From positions 1 through 26,386 of the forward strand of contig UQIQ01000029.1 in assembly GCA_900541185.1 (NCBI GenBank): a DNA stretch of 26,386 nt, read 5' to 3'. The notes beneath the pieces are model-generated. The model was not told the origin of the DNA. It did no database searches and saw only the letters and a list, made by a program, of their open reading frames with translations. Both the position numbers and the translations under genes were made by a program. This document shows, in pieces, positions 9,073 to 19,235 of this stretch. Position 1 is the stretch's first letter; each line of letters begins with the position of its first letter. This DNA comes from an uncultured Collinsella sp. (GTDB lineage Bacteria > Actinomycetota > Coriobacteriia > Coriobacteriales > Coriobacteriaceae).

Positions 9073-9139
9073 TTGGTGCATTGGGGACAGGTACGTTTGC
9101 ACCACCTTGGTGCAGATTAACCTGTCCCCAATGCACCAA
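9073..9139. repeat. GGGGACAGG-type nested inverted repeat
   Basis: TTGGTGCATTGGGGACAGG (9073-9091) and its exact reverse complement (9121-9139) enclose a second hairpin, TGCACCA (9098-9104) with TGGTGCA (9108-9114). It starts on the base after the csoR stop codon and may end the copper operon transcript, although no T-run follows. The form resembles REP-type elements moved by RAYT transposases (inference). Confidence 0.88.
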
Positions 9140-9184
9140 AAGGGATATAAAGGCGTGCAGCATATCGAATGAAAGGCAATTCGC

Positions 9185-9658
9185 ATGAATGACTTTATGA
9201 AGGGTCGCAACGGCGCCGATGAGCTCACCATCGTGCTGGGCTTCATAGGAATTATTTTCGCGATGGTCGGATCGATGGCCCACCACCAGTGGCTCAGCTG
9301 GATCGCCATCGCCGTAATCGTACTCGGCGTGCTGCGTGGCCTGTCCAAAAACATCGACGCCCGCCGCAAGGAAAATGATGACTTCGTTGCCGCGACTGCC
9401 AACGTCCCTTGCCTGGGCAAGTTCGTCGCCAGCCTGGGCGGCGGGACCGCGGCTGCCAACGCCTCGCGTGCGGCCGGCACCAGCAAGGAAGACTTTGAGC
9501 GCGCCAAGCGAACGGCCAAGAAGATGTGGAAGGGTCGCAAGACCACGGCGTACCTCAAGTGCCCCAACTGCGGTCAGATGCTGTCCGTCCCCAAGGGCAA
9601 GGGCAAGATCCGCGTCACCTGCCCCAAGTGCCACGCCAAGATGGAAACCCGCTCCTAG
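9185..9658 (+). CDS. Small membrane protein with C-terminal zinc ribbon
   Basis: A 157-residue protein of unknown role. Two membrane helices lie at about 14-31 and 36-53 (ELTIVLGFIGIIFAMVG and WIAIAVIVLGVL). A middle segment rich in Ala, Gly and Lys follows. The C-terminal zinc ribbon has Cys126-x2-Cys129 and Cys146-x2-Cys149 (CPNCG and CPKCH). ATG 9185 follows GAAAGG. The layout resembles small hypothetical proteins found in Coriobacteriia, but I cannot name a function. It is separated from csoR by the GGGGACAGG hairpin and ends at a strong terminator, so it is probably a single-gene unit. Confidence 0.85.
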   Translation: MNDFMKGRNGADELTIVLGFIGIIFAMVGSMAHHQWLSWIAIAVIVLGVLRGLSKNIDARRKENDDFVAATANVPCLGKFVASLGGGTAAANASRAAGTSKEDFERAKRTAKKMWKGRKTTAYLKCPNCGQMLSVPKGKGKIRVTCPKCHAKMETRS

Positions 9659-9720
9659 CGCCCGCACATGGGACAAATGCATCAGAAGTGTTTGTCCTGC
9701 ATCTTACATATTTGTCGATA

Positions 9721-9757
9721 AAAAAGCCGAGGCCTCGTGTTGAGACCTCGGCTTTTT
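9721..9757. terminator. Bidirectional intrinsic terminator
   Basis: AAAAAGCCGAGG (9721-9732) and CCTCGGCTTTTT (9746-9757) form a perfect 12-bp stem. T-runs occur on both strands, which suits its place between two convergent genes, the zinc-ribbon protein and the amidohydrolase. Confidence 0.93.
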
Positions 9758-9810
9758 GCATGGGGCGACAGCATGCGACGGTGAAGCTGTCGTTTCCGTC
9801 ACACCAGCGC

Positions 9811-11181
9811 TTACGCTACGCCATCGCGAGCAAGCTCCTCGGCCAGCGCCTCAGCGGGCATGGCCATAATCGCATCGAGCTCGGCATCCACCTCGGGAAT
9901 GCGCTTCACCTTGAGCTTGCGCACCAGGTCACCGCGGCACATCACATGCATCGGTTCACGCAACACCGCCAGGTCGTCCAGAGGGCTCTCGCGCGTCACC
10001 AGAATATCGGCCGCCTTGCCACACTCGATTGTGCCGGTCTCGCCACCCAGGCCCAGTAGCTCGGCATTGACCTGCGTAGCCGTATGTAGTGCGAAGGCGT
10101 TGCTCACGCCCACGTACTTGGCAAAGTAAGCCACCTCGCGCCACATGTCGTACTGCGTCACGAACGGGCAGCTCGAGTCCGTGCCCAGGCCCACCTTAAC
10201 GCCGGCTTCCAGCGCCGCGCGAGCGCTCTCGATAATGCCCGAGCACACGATGTCGCCGTTCTTCTTTTGCGTGTCAGTCGAATGAGTCTTTTCCGGGTCG
10301 AGCAATACAAACGGCAGCGCCGGGCTGATGGTGCAGGTCACGCTAGGCGCACGCCCCTCGAGCTGCGTGCCCGCGGCGCCGCGGTACAGTTCCAGGATCT
10401 CGGGCGTCAACGGAGCGCCGTGCTCAATCGTGTCAACGCCGGCCTCAAGCGCGGCCTTCACGCCCTCGGTACTCTCGACATGAGCCATAACCGGAAGGCC
10501 CATATCGTGCGCCGCCTTGCATGCCGCCGCCGCAACCTCCACGGGCATACGCAGCACGCCCGGCTCGCCCACCTCGGTCGCATCGAATACGCCGCCCGTT
10601 ACGAACAGCTTAATGACGTCGGCACCGCGCGCATACAGGTCGCGCACCTGTTCGGCTGCCTCGGCGGGACTGTTTGCCACCTGGGCGAACAAGCCCGCAC
10701 CATGGCCGCCCGGAACCGTAACGCCCGTTCCCGGCGCCACCAGGCGAGGGCCTTGATACTTGCCGGCATCGATAGCGTTGCGAACGGCAATGTCGGCAAA
10801 CAGCGGGTCGCCTGCACCGCGCACCGTGGTCACGCCACTTGCCAGTTGTTGTTGGGCGCTGCCCTTAAGAATGTGGCGCACGATGGCACGCCCCACGGGA
10901 TTATCGAGCTTCTTCATCAGCGCGCCCGCATCGCCCGCCGAAACCGGCTTGCCCGAGCCGCACAGATGCACATGCATATTGATGAGGCCTGGCATGAGAT
11001 AAGCACCTGCCAGGTCGATAACCTCGGCACCCGCAGGCGCCTGCGCCACAGCACTCGGCCCCATCCACGTGATGACACCGCGCTCAACGGCCACGGCCAT
11101 GTTGGGCTGCGGCTCCATATGCTCCGAACCATCCAGGACGGTCGCATTGATAAACAACGTGGAACGATCGGCAGACGCCAT
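9811..11181 (-). CDS. Metal-dependent amidohydrolase
   Basis: A 456-residue enzyme of the amidohydrolase superfamily, near the imidazolonepropionase/Xaa-Pro dipeptidase-like group, cytosolic. I chose the ATG at 11181, with GGGGGAGGAG six bases upstream; an in-frame ATG at 11214 lacks a ribosome site. The metal ligands are visible: His70-Val-His72 in MPGLINMHVH, a candidate carboxylated Lys in DVIKLFVTGG, His in MAHVEST, His in IEHG, and the catalytic Asp in LGTDSS. N- and C-terminal beta-sandwich strands (VERGVITWMG; ECGKAADILV) are also present. The substrate is unknown; this group hydrolyses cyclic amides, dipeptides or deaminates small rings. It stands alone on the minus strand, with a palindromic unit (11332-11390) upstream. 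Confidence 0.9.
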   Translation of the reverse strand: MASADRSTLFINATVLDGSEHMEPQPNMAVAVERGVITWMGPSAVAQAPAGAEVIDLAGAYLMPGLINMHVHLCGSGKPVSAGDAGALMKKLDNPVGRAIVRHILKGSAQQQLASGVTTVRGAGDPLFADIAVRNAIDAGKYQGPRLVAPGTGVTVPGGHGAGLFAQVANSPAEAAEQVRDLYARGADVIKLFVTGGVFDATEVGEPGVLRMPVEVAAAACKAAHDMGLPVMAHVESTEGVKAALEAGVDTIEHGAPLTPEILELYRGAAGTQLEGRAPSVTCTISPALPFVLLDPEKTHSTDTQKKNGDIVCSGIIESARAALEAGVKVGLGTDSSCPFVTQYDMWREVAYFAKYVGVSNAFALHTATQVNAELLGLGGETGTIECGKAADILVTRESPLDDLAVLREPMHVMCRGDLVRKLKVKRIPEVDAELDAIMAMPAEALAEELARDGVA

Positions 11182-11331
11182 ATCGAGCTCCTCCCCCTCA
11201 GAAAACTTGAACATCTGTCCATTATTATCCAGCGCGGCAGGATTGCTGCGGACATATCGGTTAACGGAGGGAAGAGGGGATGTGGGGGGGACGGAATACG
11301 TTGCAGCCCCACCCCAGCAACATCAGGGGAA

Positions 11332-11390
11332 TGTCTCGATCTGTAACAGTTACGGGCCCAAACAGCCGCCAAACGTTACAGATTGAGACA
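11332..11390. repeat. Palindromic 59-bp element, unit 6
   Basis: Left arm TGTCTCGATCTGTAACA (11332-11348), 25-nt loop, right arm CGTTACAGATTGAGACA (11374-11390); arm starts are 42 bp apart. It lies between two minus-strand genes, 150 bp upstream of the amidohydrolase start. Confidence 0.9.
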
Positions 11391-11425
11391 AAGTCAGGGC
11401 TGTAGGGCGATACCAGTCACATCCC

Positions 11426-12133
11426 CTACTCCCACTCCTGCTCGTAGATGTTGAGCGACTTTACGTAGCGCCCCTGGGCGCCCATGATGTCGCGGACCAG
11501 GCGCAAGAAGAAACTGATGCACGAGGTGTCAAAGCCATCCTGCAGGTCCTCCGGATGCACCGCACCCGGCCCATCGACTGCCGTGTCACTCAGGCGCGCG
11601 ATGTCGTACAGATAGAGCTGTCCCGCCGTCAGCCAGACATCGTCGACGCAGGCGAGGCGCACCGCAATCACTCCGTCGCTCCAATGCTCCTTTTGCACGA
11701 TATGCGGGTCGTAGACATCAAAGCGACGGTCGGTGCGCGTGTCCTTCAGCGCGACCATACCAGTCGCAGGATCCTTGTCCAAAATGCCAAAGCGCGAGAA
11801 ATACTGCGTGTCGCGTACCTGCTCGAGCCGCTTGAGCGAGGCAGGCGAAAGCGATGTCGGCGGCTCTTCAACATACAGCTCGAGCAGCGTCTTGCCATGG
11901 CGATAGGGGCGCTCGAAGAGCAGCCAATCGGTAAATGCTATGTTGTAGGCCATGATTTCGTTTTGCGAAGGCTCGGTGCAATAGCTGAGCCACGGGTCGA
12001 CAATGATCTCGAACTGTTCGCGCGCCGGCTCCAAAAACTGGAACTTCCGCAGCATCCAAAAATGGGCCATGTCGGCAATATCGTTGCCGACGGCTTCGGC
12101 TAGCTGCGCTCGGTCTAAAGCGTGGTCAGTCAT
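11426..12133 (-). CDS. Protein of unknown function
   Basis: A 235-residue soluble protein that I do not recognise. ATG 12133 follows GAGGAGG with good spacing, so it is very likely expressed. The sequence is acidic, rich in aromatic residues and lacks membrane segments or a signal peptide (for example DPWLSYCTEPSQNE, AFTDWLLFERPY and FDVYDPHIVQKEHW). Blocks resembling a compact alpha/beta fold alternate with helices. The pattern of conserved Trp/Tyr/Pro recalls uncharacterised Coriobacteriia proteins, but that is an impression only. It is followed by a repeat-bearing gap and the amidohydrolase on the same strand; co-function is not implied. Confidence 0.8.
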   Translation of the reverse strand: MTDHALDRAQLAEAVGNDIADMAHFWMLRKFQFLEPAREQFEIIVDPWLSYCTEPSQNEIMAYNIAFTDWLLFERPYRHGKTLLELYVEEPPTSLSPASLKRLEQVRDTQYFSRFGILDKDPATGMVALKDTRTDRRFDVYDPHIVQKEHWSDGVIAVRLACVDDVWLTAGQLYLYDIARLSDTAVDGPGAVHPEDLQDGFDTSCISFFLRLVRDIMGAQGRYVKSLNIYEQEWE

Positions 12134-12549
12134 GGCATCCTCCTCAAACTGATAGACCTCAATTTGAGCTTACGAGGAGGGTGGTCGGCCACGACCAGCG
12201 CGGGCAAAATAGGCCTCCGGCTGCAAACCAGATGCTGACCAAGCACTTGACGAAAAGCTTGACCGAAAATGCGCACCGCAACAAAACCGCAGGTAAACAT
12301 AGACGGCAAACCCGTCCTTTTGAGCCATATGCCCACAGCCACCACAGAAACAACAGGTGACCACAGCTCAAAAAGACGCCGAATGGACACTCGCGCGTCG
12401 ACAAACGAACAAATCGGTCGCAAACCCGCAAGAAGTGTCCCCGAATGCCGACCCAAAAGGAACGTCCCCAGCATGCCGGCACTTGGGGACGCTCCTTATG
12501 TGCCGGCAGTTGGGGACAGCCCTTGACGATTCAATTGTGAACAGCCGCC
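12134..12549. other. Intergenic region with GGGGAC repeats
   Basis: The 416-bp gap lies between gltD and the unknown minus-strand gene. It holds an inverted repeat GTCCTTTTGAGC (12314-12325) with GCTCAAAAAGAC (12366-12377), 11 of 12 matched, and a cluster of GGGGAC hairpins and direct repeats (12433-12519). Open frames run through it on both strands, but they have no ribosome site or recognisable protein, so I treat it as non-coding. Confidence 0.65.
12457..12519. repeat. GGGGAC-type hairpin and direct repeat
   Basis: AAGGAACGTCCCC (12457-12469) pairs with GGGGACGCTCCTT (12485-12497) with one mismatch around a 15-nt loop. The unit ATGCCGGCACTTGGGGAC (12473-12490) recurs as ATGTGCCGGCAGTTGGGGAC (12498-12517). 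An inverted relative, GTCCCCGAATGCCGAC, lies just upstream near 12437-12452. Confidence 0.8.
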
Positions 12550-14031
<1,482 letters not shown>

Positions 14032-14036
14032 GGCAC

Positions 14037-17000
14037 TTACGCCTCCTTCTTGGTCGAAGCAACAGAGCCGGCAGCGCCGCCCGCGACATCAAAGCGGGCA
14101 ACATCAGCAGCGTCGGCGCGACCGGTCACGATGTCAAACGCCAGCTCCTCAGCCTGCGCATGCGTCTTGCCGGCAGCCTCGCCCGCGGCGACAATCGCCA
14201 GCACGCGCTCATACTCGGTCGGAATGACCTTCACAAAGTGCTTGCTCATCGTCTCAAAGCTGTAGAGCAGCTTGATGCCACGCGGGCTCTGCGTCGCGTC
14301 CACGTGCTCCTGGATGAGCTCGCGAATCTGCGCCAGCTCGCCGGCCGTCGGGGCCTTGAGCTCAACGCTCTCGTGGTTCACACGGGCATCGAGCGTGCCG
14401 TACTGGTCAAAGACATAGGCCACGCCACCCGTCATACCGGCAGCGAAGTTCTGCCCGACCTCGCCCAGGATGAGCGCCAGACCGCCCGTCATGTACTCGC
14501 AGCCATGGTTGCCGCAGCCCTCGACCACTACGGTGGCACCGGAGTTGCGCACGGCAAAACGCTGACCGGCCAGGCCGTTAATGAAGCCGCGGCCGCTCGT
14601 AGCACCAAAGAATGCAACGTTGCCCACGATGATGTTCTCGTCGAACTTGTAGGTCGCATGCGGGTTGGGGCGCACCGACACCTCGCCGCCCGAAAGGCCT
14701 TTGCCAAAGTAGTCGTTGGCGTCGCCGCACACGTTGAGCGTAATGCCACGCGGAAGGAACGCGCCAAAGCTCTGGCCAGCCGAACCATCGCAATCGATGG
14801 TGATGGAGCCGGCGGGCAGACCCTCGGGATGCGCCTTGGTCACCGCGTTGCCCAGGATGGTGCCCACGCAGCGGTTGACGTTGGCGATATCGGCGCGGAA
14901 GCGAATCGGACGCAGGTGCGCACGGGCATCGGCCGTATAGGGCACAAACAACGTGGAGTCGAGCGTCTTGTCGAGCTCGCTGTCCGCGGCCATCTGCGGC
15001 AGGAAGTGACGGCCGTCGGCACCCGGAATATGGGCACCGAACTCGCAGGTCGCGCTTGCCAGCACGGGCGACAGATCGAGCAGGTTGGCCTTGCGGTTGC
15101 CCGGGACCTCGATCTGGCGCAAGCACTCGGGATGGCCGACCATCTCGTCGACGGTGCGGAAGCCCAGGCTCGCCATGACCTCGCGCAGCTGCTCGGCAAC
15201 AAAGAGCATAAAGTGCTCAACGTGCTCGGGCTTGCCGCGGAAGCCGCGACGCAGGCGGCAGTTTTGCGTAGCGATGCCGGCCGGGCAGGTATCCTGCTGG
15301 CAGTCGCGCTGCATGAGGCAGCCCATGGAGATGAGCGGCATGGTCGCAAAGCCAAACTCCTCGGCACCCAGCAGGCAGGCGACGGCGACGTCGGTGCCGT
15401 CCATGAGCTTGCCATCGGCCTCGAGCACCACGCGTGAGCGCAAACCGTTTTGCAGCAGCGTCTGCTGGGCCTCGGCAAGGCCAAGCTCCAGCGGCAGACC
15501 CGCGTGCCAGATAGAGTCGCGCGCAGCGGCACCCGAGCCGCCATTGTGGCCGCTGATCAAAATCTTGTCGGCAGCGCCCTTGGCCACGCCGGTGGCGATG
15601 GTGCCGACGCCGGCCTCGCTGACCAGCTTGACCGACACGCGCGCGCCGGGGTTGGCGTTCTTAAGGTCAAAGATCAGCTCTGCCAGGTCCTCGATGGAGT
15701 AGATGTCGTGGTGCGGCGGAGGCGAGATCAGGCCGATGCCGGGCGTGGACTGACGGACCTCGGCAATCCAGGGGTAGACCTTCTTGCCGGGCAGGTGACC
15801 GCCCTCGCCAGGCTTGGCGCCCTGGGCCATCTTGATCTGAATCTCGAAGGCGCTGCACAGGTAGCGGCTCGTCACGCCAAATCGCGCACTTGCTACCTGC
15901 TTGATCGCGGAGTTCTTGGAGTCACCGTTAGCCAGTGGGGTCTCGCGACGCGGATCCTCGCCGCCCTCGCCGGAATTGGAACGGCCGTGCAGGCGGTTCA
16001 TGGCGATGGCCATGCACTCGTGCGCCTCTTTGCTGATGGAGCCATACGACATGGCGCCGGTGTTAAAGCGGCGGACGATATTGAGCGCAGGTTCCACCTC
16101 GTCGAGCGAAACCGGGGTGCGGCCGCTGCCGTCAAAGTCGAGCAGGTCGCGCAGGCGCACGGCACGGCCGGTGCGGTGCAGGCGGGCGCTGTACTCCTTA
16201 AAGGTGTCGTAGCTGTCCTCACGGCAGGCGGTCTGCAGCAAGTAGACAGTCTGCGGATCGATGAGGTGATCCTCGCCGCCGAGCGGGCGCCACTTAGTCA
16301 GACCCAGTGTGGGCAGCTGATCGGGAGCCGGGCTCTTAAGGATGGCGAGCGCGGCGTCGTAGCGCTCGTTCTGCTCGCGCTCGACGTCCTCGACACCCAT
16401 ACCGCCCACACGGCTCACCGTGCCGGCGAAGTACGCGTTGACGAACTCCGGCGTAAAGCCCACGGCCTCGAAGATCTGCGCGGAGTGGTAGCTCTGCACC
16501 GTGGAGATGCCCATCTTGGACATGATGGAGACGATGCCCGCCGTCGCGGCCTTGTTGTAATTGGCGATGCCCTGCTCGGCCGTCACGTCCAGATCGCCGC
16601 GTGCCGCCAGATCGCGGATACACGCATGCGCGTTGTACGGATAGATGCCGCTCGCGGAATAGCCCACCAGCGCCGCAAAGTCGTGCGGGGACACGGCGTC
16701 GCCGCACTCCACCACGATATCGGCAAAGGTGCGCACGCCGGCACGGATCAGGTGGTTGTGCACGCAGCCCACGGCGAGCAGCGACGGCACGGGCACCTCG
16801 CCCGCTTCGGCGCGATCGCTCAGCACCACGATGTTCACGCCATCGCGAACCGCAGCCTCGACGTCTTCGGCAAGCTGCTTGAGCGCAGCCTGCAGCGCGC
16901 CCTCACCCGCGTCGCGGCGGTACACGGCACGAAACCGGCGGGTCTTAAAGCCAACACGGTCAATCGCGCAAATGCGGTCGAACTCCTCCTCGCTCAGCAG

Positions 17001-18713
17001 CGGGCGCTCCAGGCGCACCAGCTGGCAGGCCGTACGGGAGTCCTCGAGCAAGTTGCCGTGGTTGCCCAGGTAGAGCGTGGTCGAGGTGACCATATGCTCG
17101 CGCAGGGCGTCGATCGGCGGGTTCGTGACCTGGGCGAACAACTGATAGAAGTAGTCAAAGAACGAGCGCGTCTTCTTGGACAGGCAGGCCAGCGGCGCAT
17201 CGATGCCCATCGAAGCGAGCGGTGCCTTGCCCTGCTGGGCCATGGGACGCACGACCTCGTCAACATCATCCCAGTGATACCCGAGCTTAGCCATGCGCAC
17301 GGCGGCGGGCACCTCGGCGTCCTCGGCGGGCGTTGCCGCGGCGGGCCTATCGAGCGCGTCGACCGTCAGCGTCTCCTCGGCAATCCAGTCGCGGTAGGGC
17401 TTTTCCTTGGCGTAACGGGCGCGCAGCTCGTCGTTGTAGATAACGCGCCCGCGGGCAAAGTCAACCTCGAGCATCTGGCCCGGCCCCAGACAGCCGCTCG
17501 TCAGGATGTTCTCGGGGCTCACCTCGATGGTGCCCACCTCGCTTGCCAGCATAAAGCGACCGTCGCGCGTCACATAGTAGCGGGCGGGACGCAAGCCGTT
17601 ACGGTCGAGGGCGGCACCCAAGGTACGGCCGTCGGTAAAGGCGATGGCCGCAGGACCGTCCCACGGCTCCATGAGCATGGACTGGTAAGCGTCGTAGGCG
17701 CGGCGCTCCTCACTCAGGCTGTCGTTGTGGTCCCACGGCTCGGGCAGCAGCATGGATGCGGCACGCGTGAGCGGACGACCGTTCATGACCAAAAACTCAA
17801 GCACATTGTCCAGAATCGCGGAGTCGGATCCCTCGCGGTTGATGATGGGCATCACGCGCTCAAGATCGTGCTGCAGCACGGGGCTGTACAGGTTGGGCTC
17901 GCGGGCACGAATCCAGTTGACGTTGCCCTTGAGGGTATTGATCTCGCCGTTGTGGATGATAAAGCGGTTGGGATGTGCGCGCTCCCAGCTGGGTGTGGTG
18001 TTGGTGGAGTAGCGCGAGTGGACGAGCGCCACGGCCGTTTTGACGGCGGCGTCGTTGAGGTCGATGAAGAAGCGGCGCATCTGCGTGGCGACCAGCATAC
18101 CCTTGTACACGATGGTGCGCGAACTCATGGAGCACACATAGAAGATCTTGTCGCGCAGGGCAAACTCGGTGTCGGCCTTCTTTTCGATGGTGCGGCGGCA
18201 CACGTACAGGCGACGCTCGAAGGCATCGCCGGCGGGCGTGTCGTCCGGACGGCCCAGGAAGGCCTGCAGGATAGTGGGCATGCAGGCACGGGCCGTCTCG
18301 CCCAGGTCGTGCGGGTCGACCGGCACCTCGCGCCAAAAGAGCAGCGGCACGCCGGCCTCGGCGCAACCCTCCTCAAACACGCGGCGGGCATCCTCTACGC
18401 CCTTGTCGTCCTGCGGGAAGAACAGCATGGCCACGCCATAGTCGCCCTCTACCGGCAGAATCTGGCCGCACTTTTGAGCCTCTTTACGGAAAAAGTGATG
18501 CGGAACCTGGAACAGGATGCCAGCGCCGTCGCCGGTGTTCTTCTCGAGTCCCGTGCCACCGCGGTGCTCCAAGTTGACCAGAATGGACAGCGCATCGTCC
18601 AAAATCTGGTGATGGCGCTCACCGTTGATATCGGCAAGCGCGCCGATGCCACATGCATCGTGGTCGAATTCGGGGCGATAAAGGCCCTGCTGCTGAGCGG
18701 AATCTGCCTGCAT
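14037..18713 (-). CDS. gltB: Glutamate synthase large subunit
   Basis: The 1558-residue alpha subunit makes two glutamates from glutamine and 2-oxoglutarate, the GOGAT half of ammonia assimilation. ATG 18713 follows AGGGGAGGA. The N-terminus has a short propeptide before DHDACGIGAL; Cys21 should become the catalytic first residue of the class II glutaminase domain. The central domain and the FMN-binding synthase domain follow (LISPPPHHDIYSIEDL; ISGHNGGSGAA). The 3Fe-4S cluster is CLMQRDCQQDTC (Cys1132, 1138, 1143). The C-terminal GxGxG beta-helix domain is complete (about 1290-1500). All domains are in order and the length is typical, so it looks fully functional. Regulation may involve the GTTTC/GAAAC half-sites upstream (18782-18813). 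Confidence 0.98.
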   Translation of the reverse strand: MQADSAQQQGLYRPEFDHDACGIGALADINGERHHQILDDALSILVNLEHRGGTGLEKNTGDGAGILFQVPHHFFRKEAQKCGQILPVEGDYGVAMLFFPQDDKGVEDARRVFEEGCAEAGVPLLFWREVPVDPHDLGETARACMPTILQAFLGRPDDTPAGDAFERRLYVCRRTIEKKADTEFALRDKIFYVCSMSSRTIVYKGMLVATQMRRFFIDLNDAAVKTAVALVHSRYSTNTTPSWERAHPNRFIIHNGEINTLKGNVNWIRAREPNLYSPVLQHDLERVMPIINREGSDSAILDNVLEFLVMNGRPLTRAASMLLPEPWDHNDSLSEERRAYDAYQSMLMEPWDGPAAIAFTDGRTLGAALDRNGLRPARYYVTRDGRFMLASEVGTIEVSPENILTSGCLGPGQMLEVDFARGRVIYNDELRARYAKEKPYRDWIAEETLTVDALDRPAAATPAEDAEVPAAVRMAKLGYHWDDVDEVVRPMAQQGKAPLASMGIDAPLACLSKKTRSFFDYFYQLFAQVTNPPIDALREHMVTSTTLYLGNHGNLLEDSRTACQLVRLERPLLSEEEFDRICAIDRVGFKTRRFRAVYRRDAGEGALQAALKQLAEDVEAAVRDGVNIVVLSDRAEAGEVPVPSLLAVGCVHNHLIRAGVRTFADIVVECGDAVSPHDFAALVGYSASGIYPYNAHACIRDLAARGDLDVTAEQGIANYNKAATAGIVSIMSKMGISTVQSYHSAQIFEAVGFTPEFVNAYFAGTVSRVGGMGVEDVEREQNERYDAALAILKSPAPDQLPTLGLTKWRPLGGEDHLIDPQTVYLLQTACREDSYDTFKEYSARLHRTGRAVRLRDLLDFDGSGRTPVSLDEVEPALNIVRRFNTGAMSYGSISKEAHECMAIAMNRLHGRSNSGEGGEDPRRETPLANGDSKNSAIKQVASARFGVTSRYLCSAFEIQIKMAQGAKPGEGGHLPGKKVYPWIAEVRQSTPGIGLISPPPHHDIYSIEDLAELIFDLKNANPGARVSVKLVSEAGVGTIATGVAKGAADKILISGHNGGSGAAARDSIWHAGLPLELGLAEAQQTLLQNGLRSRVVLEADGKLMDGTDVAVACLLGAEEFGFATMPLISMGCLMQRDCQQDTCPAGIATQNCRLRRGFRGKPEHVEHFMLFVAEQLREVMASLGFRTVDEMVGHPECLRQIEVPGNRKANLLDLSPVLASATCEFGAHIPGADGRHFLPQMAADSELDKTLDSTLFVPYTADARAHLRPIRFRADIANVNRCVGTILGNAVTKAHPEGLPAGSITIDCDGSAGQSFGAFLPRGITLNVCGDANDYFGKGLSGGEVSVRPNPHATYKFDENIIVGNVAFFGATSGRGFINGLAGQRFAVRNSGATVVVEGCGNHGCEYMTGGLALILGEVGQNFAAGMTGGVAYVFDQYGTLDARVNHESVELKAPTAGELAQIRELIQEHVDATQSPRGIKLLYSFETMSKHFVKVIPTEYERVLAIVAAGEAAGKTHAQAEELAFDIVTGRADAADVARFDVAGGAAGSVASTKKEA

Positions 18714-18781
18714 CGCGATCCTCCCCTAGATATTAGACAATCAGTTGAATAGGCATACTAGGAGCATCACCGGCCCGTTGT

Positions 18782-18813
18782 GTTTCCCGCCCGTTTCGAA
18801 ACAATCGCGTAAC
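18782..18813 (-). promoter_or_regulatory. Candidate four-half-site operator upstream of gltB
   Basis: Read on the minus strand: GTTAC, 6 nt, GTTTC joined to GAAAC, 6 nt, GAAAC. It begins about 70 bp before the gltB start codon. The half-sites and 6-nt spacing resemble GlnR-type nitrogen boxes of Actinobacteria. No regulator gene is visible here, and such short motifs arise by chance. Confidence 0.3.
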
Positions 18814-18895
18814 GCACGCCCTACGAGTGGACACCGCCGACCTCAAGGGCAACAACATAGGCCCCAAGTTCGGCCTGCAAACTCACCTCTTCAAA

Positions 18896-19114
18896 CATCT
18901 CAATCTGTAACAGGAGGAGCCGATTTTGGCGCTTAGATGTTACAGATTGAGATTTTCTGCAGGACGGTTTTGGTTTGTCTCGATCTGTAACACGAAGGGC
19001 CAGTTTTGGCGGTCAGCTGTTACAGATCGAGATATTCCATAGGACCATTTCTTCCTGTCTTGATCTGTAACAACTAGGCCCAATTTCCATCCCTAGTTGT
19101 TACAGATCAAGACA
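18896..19114. repeat. Array of three palindromic units, exact 80-bp period (units 7-9)
   Basis: Units at 18896-18954, 18976-19034 and 19056-19114. Left arms start exactly 80 bp apart, as do right arms; arms within a unit start 42 bp apart, and units are separated by 21 nt. The arms read CTCAATCTG/CAGATTGAG, CTCGATCTG/CAGATCGAG and CTTGATCTG/CAGATCAAG, so variable bases match across each hairpin. In unit 9 the perfect stem extends to 23 bp (19056-19078 with 19092-19114). Confidence 0.94.
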
Positions 19115-19160
19115 TTTCAGCAATCCCCTTTCACCATCCTATTCAAATACAACAATTTTG

Positions 19161-19179
19161 TTAGTCTTGGTTAACTTTT
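19161..19179 (+). promoter_or_regulatory. Possible DtxR/MntR-family box before mntH
   Basis: TTAGTCTTGGTTAACTTTT matches about 12 of 19 positions of the IdeR/DtxR consensus as I recall it. The place (57 bp before the start codon of a manganese transporter) suits a manganese-responsive repressor. The match is partial. Confidence 0.3.
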
Positions 19180-19235
19180 GAGCCTAAAACGGGTATCCTT
19201 TGCGGCGTCAAACAAACGGCACGCAGGAGCTCACC

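Larger units (their letters stand above)
18714..19235. other. Divergent intergenic region, gltB / mntH
   Basis: The 522-bp gap carries the promoters of two divergent genes. From the gltB side it holds a cluster of GTTTC/GAAAC half-sites (18782-18813), then a three-unit palindromic array (18896-19114), then an AT-rich stretch with a possible metal-regulator box (19161-19179) in front of mntH. I see no gene in it. Confidence 0.8.

Noticed and set aside
12130..12474. 114-codon minus-strand frame upstream of the unknown gene
   Set aside because: It runs through hairpin repeats, overlaps the ribosome site of the real gene at 12133 and has no ribosome site of its own.
15450..18752. Very long plus-strand open frame (1100 codons) opposite gltB
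   Set aside because: It is the antisense shadow of a fully intact gltB in GC-rich DNA; the protein has no recognisable motif and no ribosome site.
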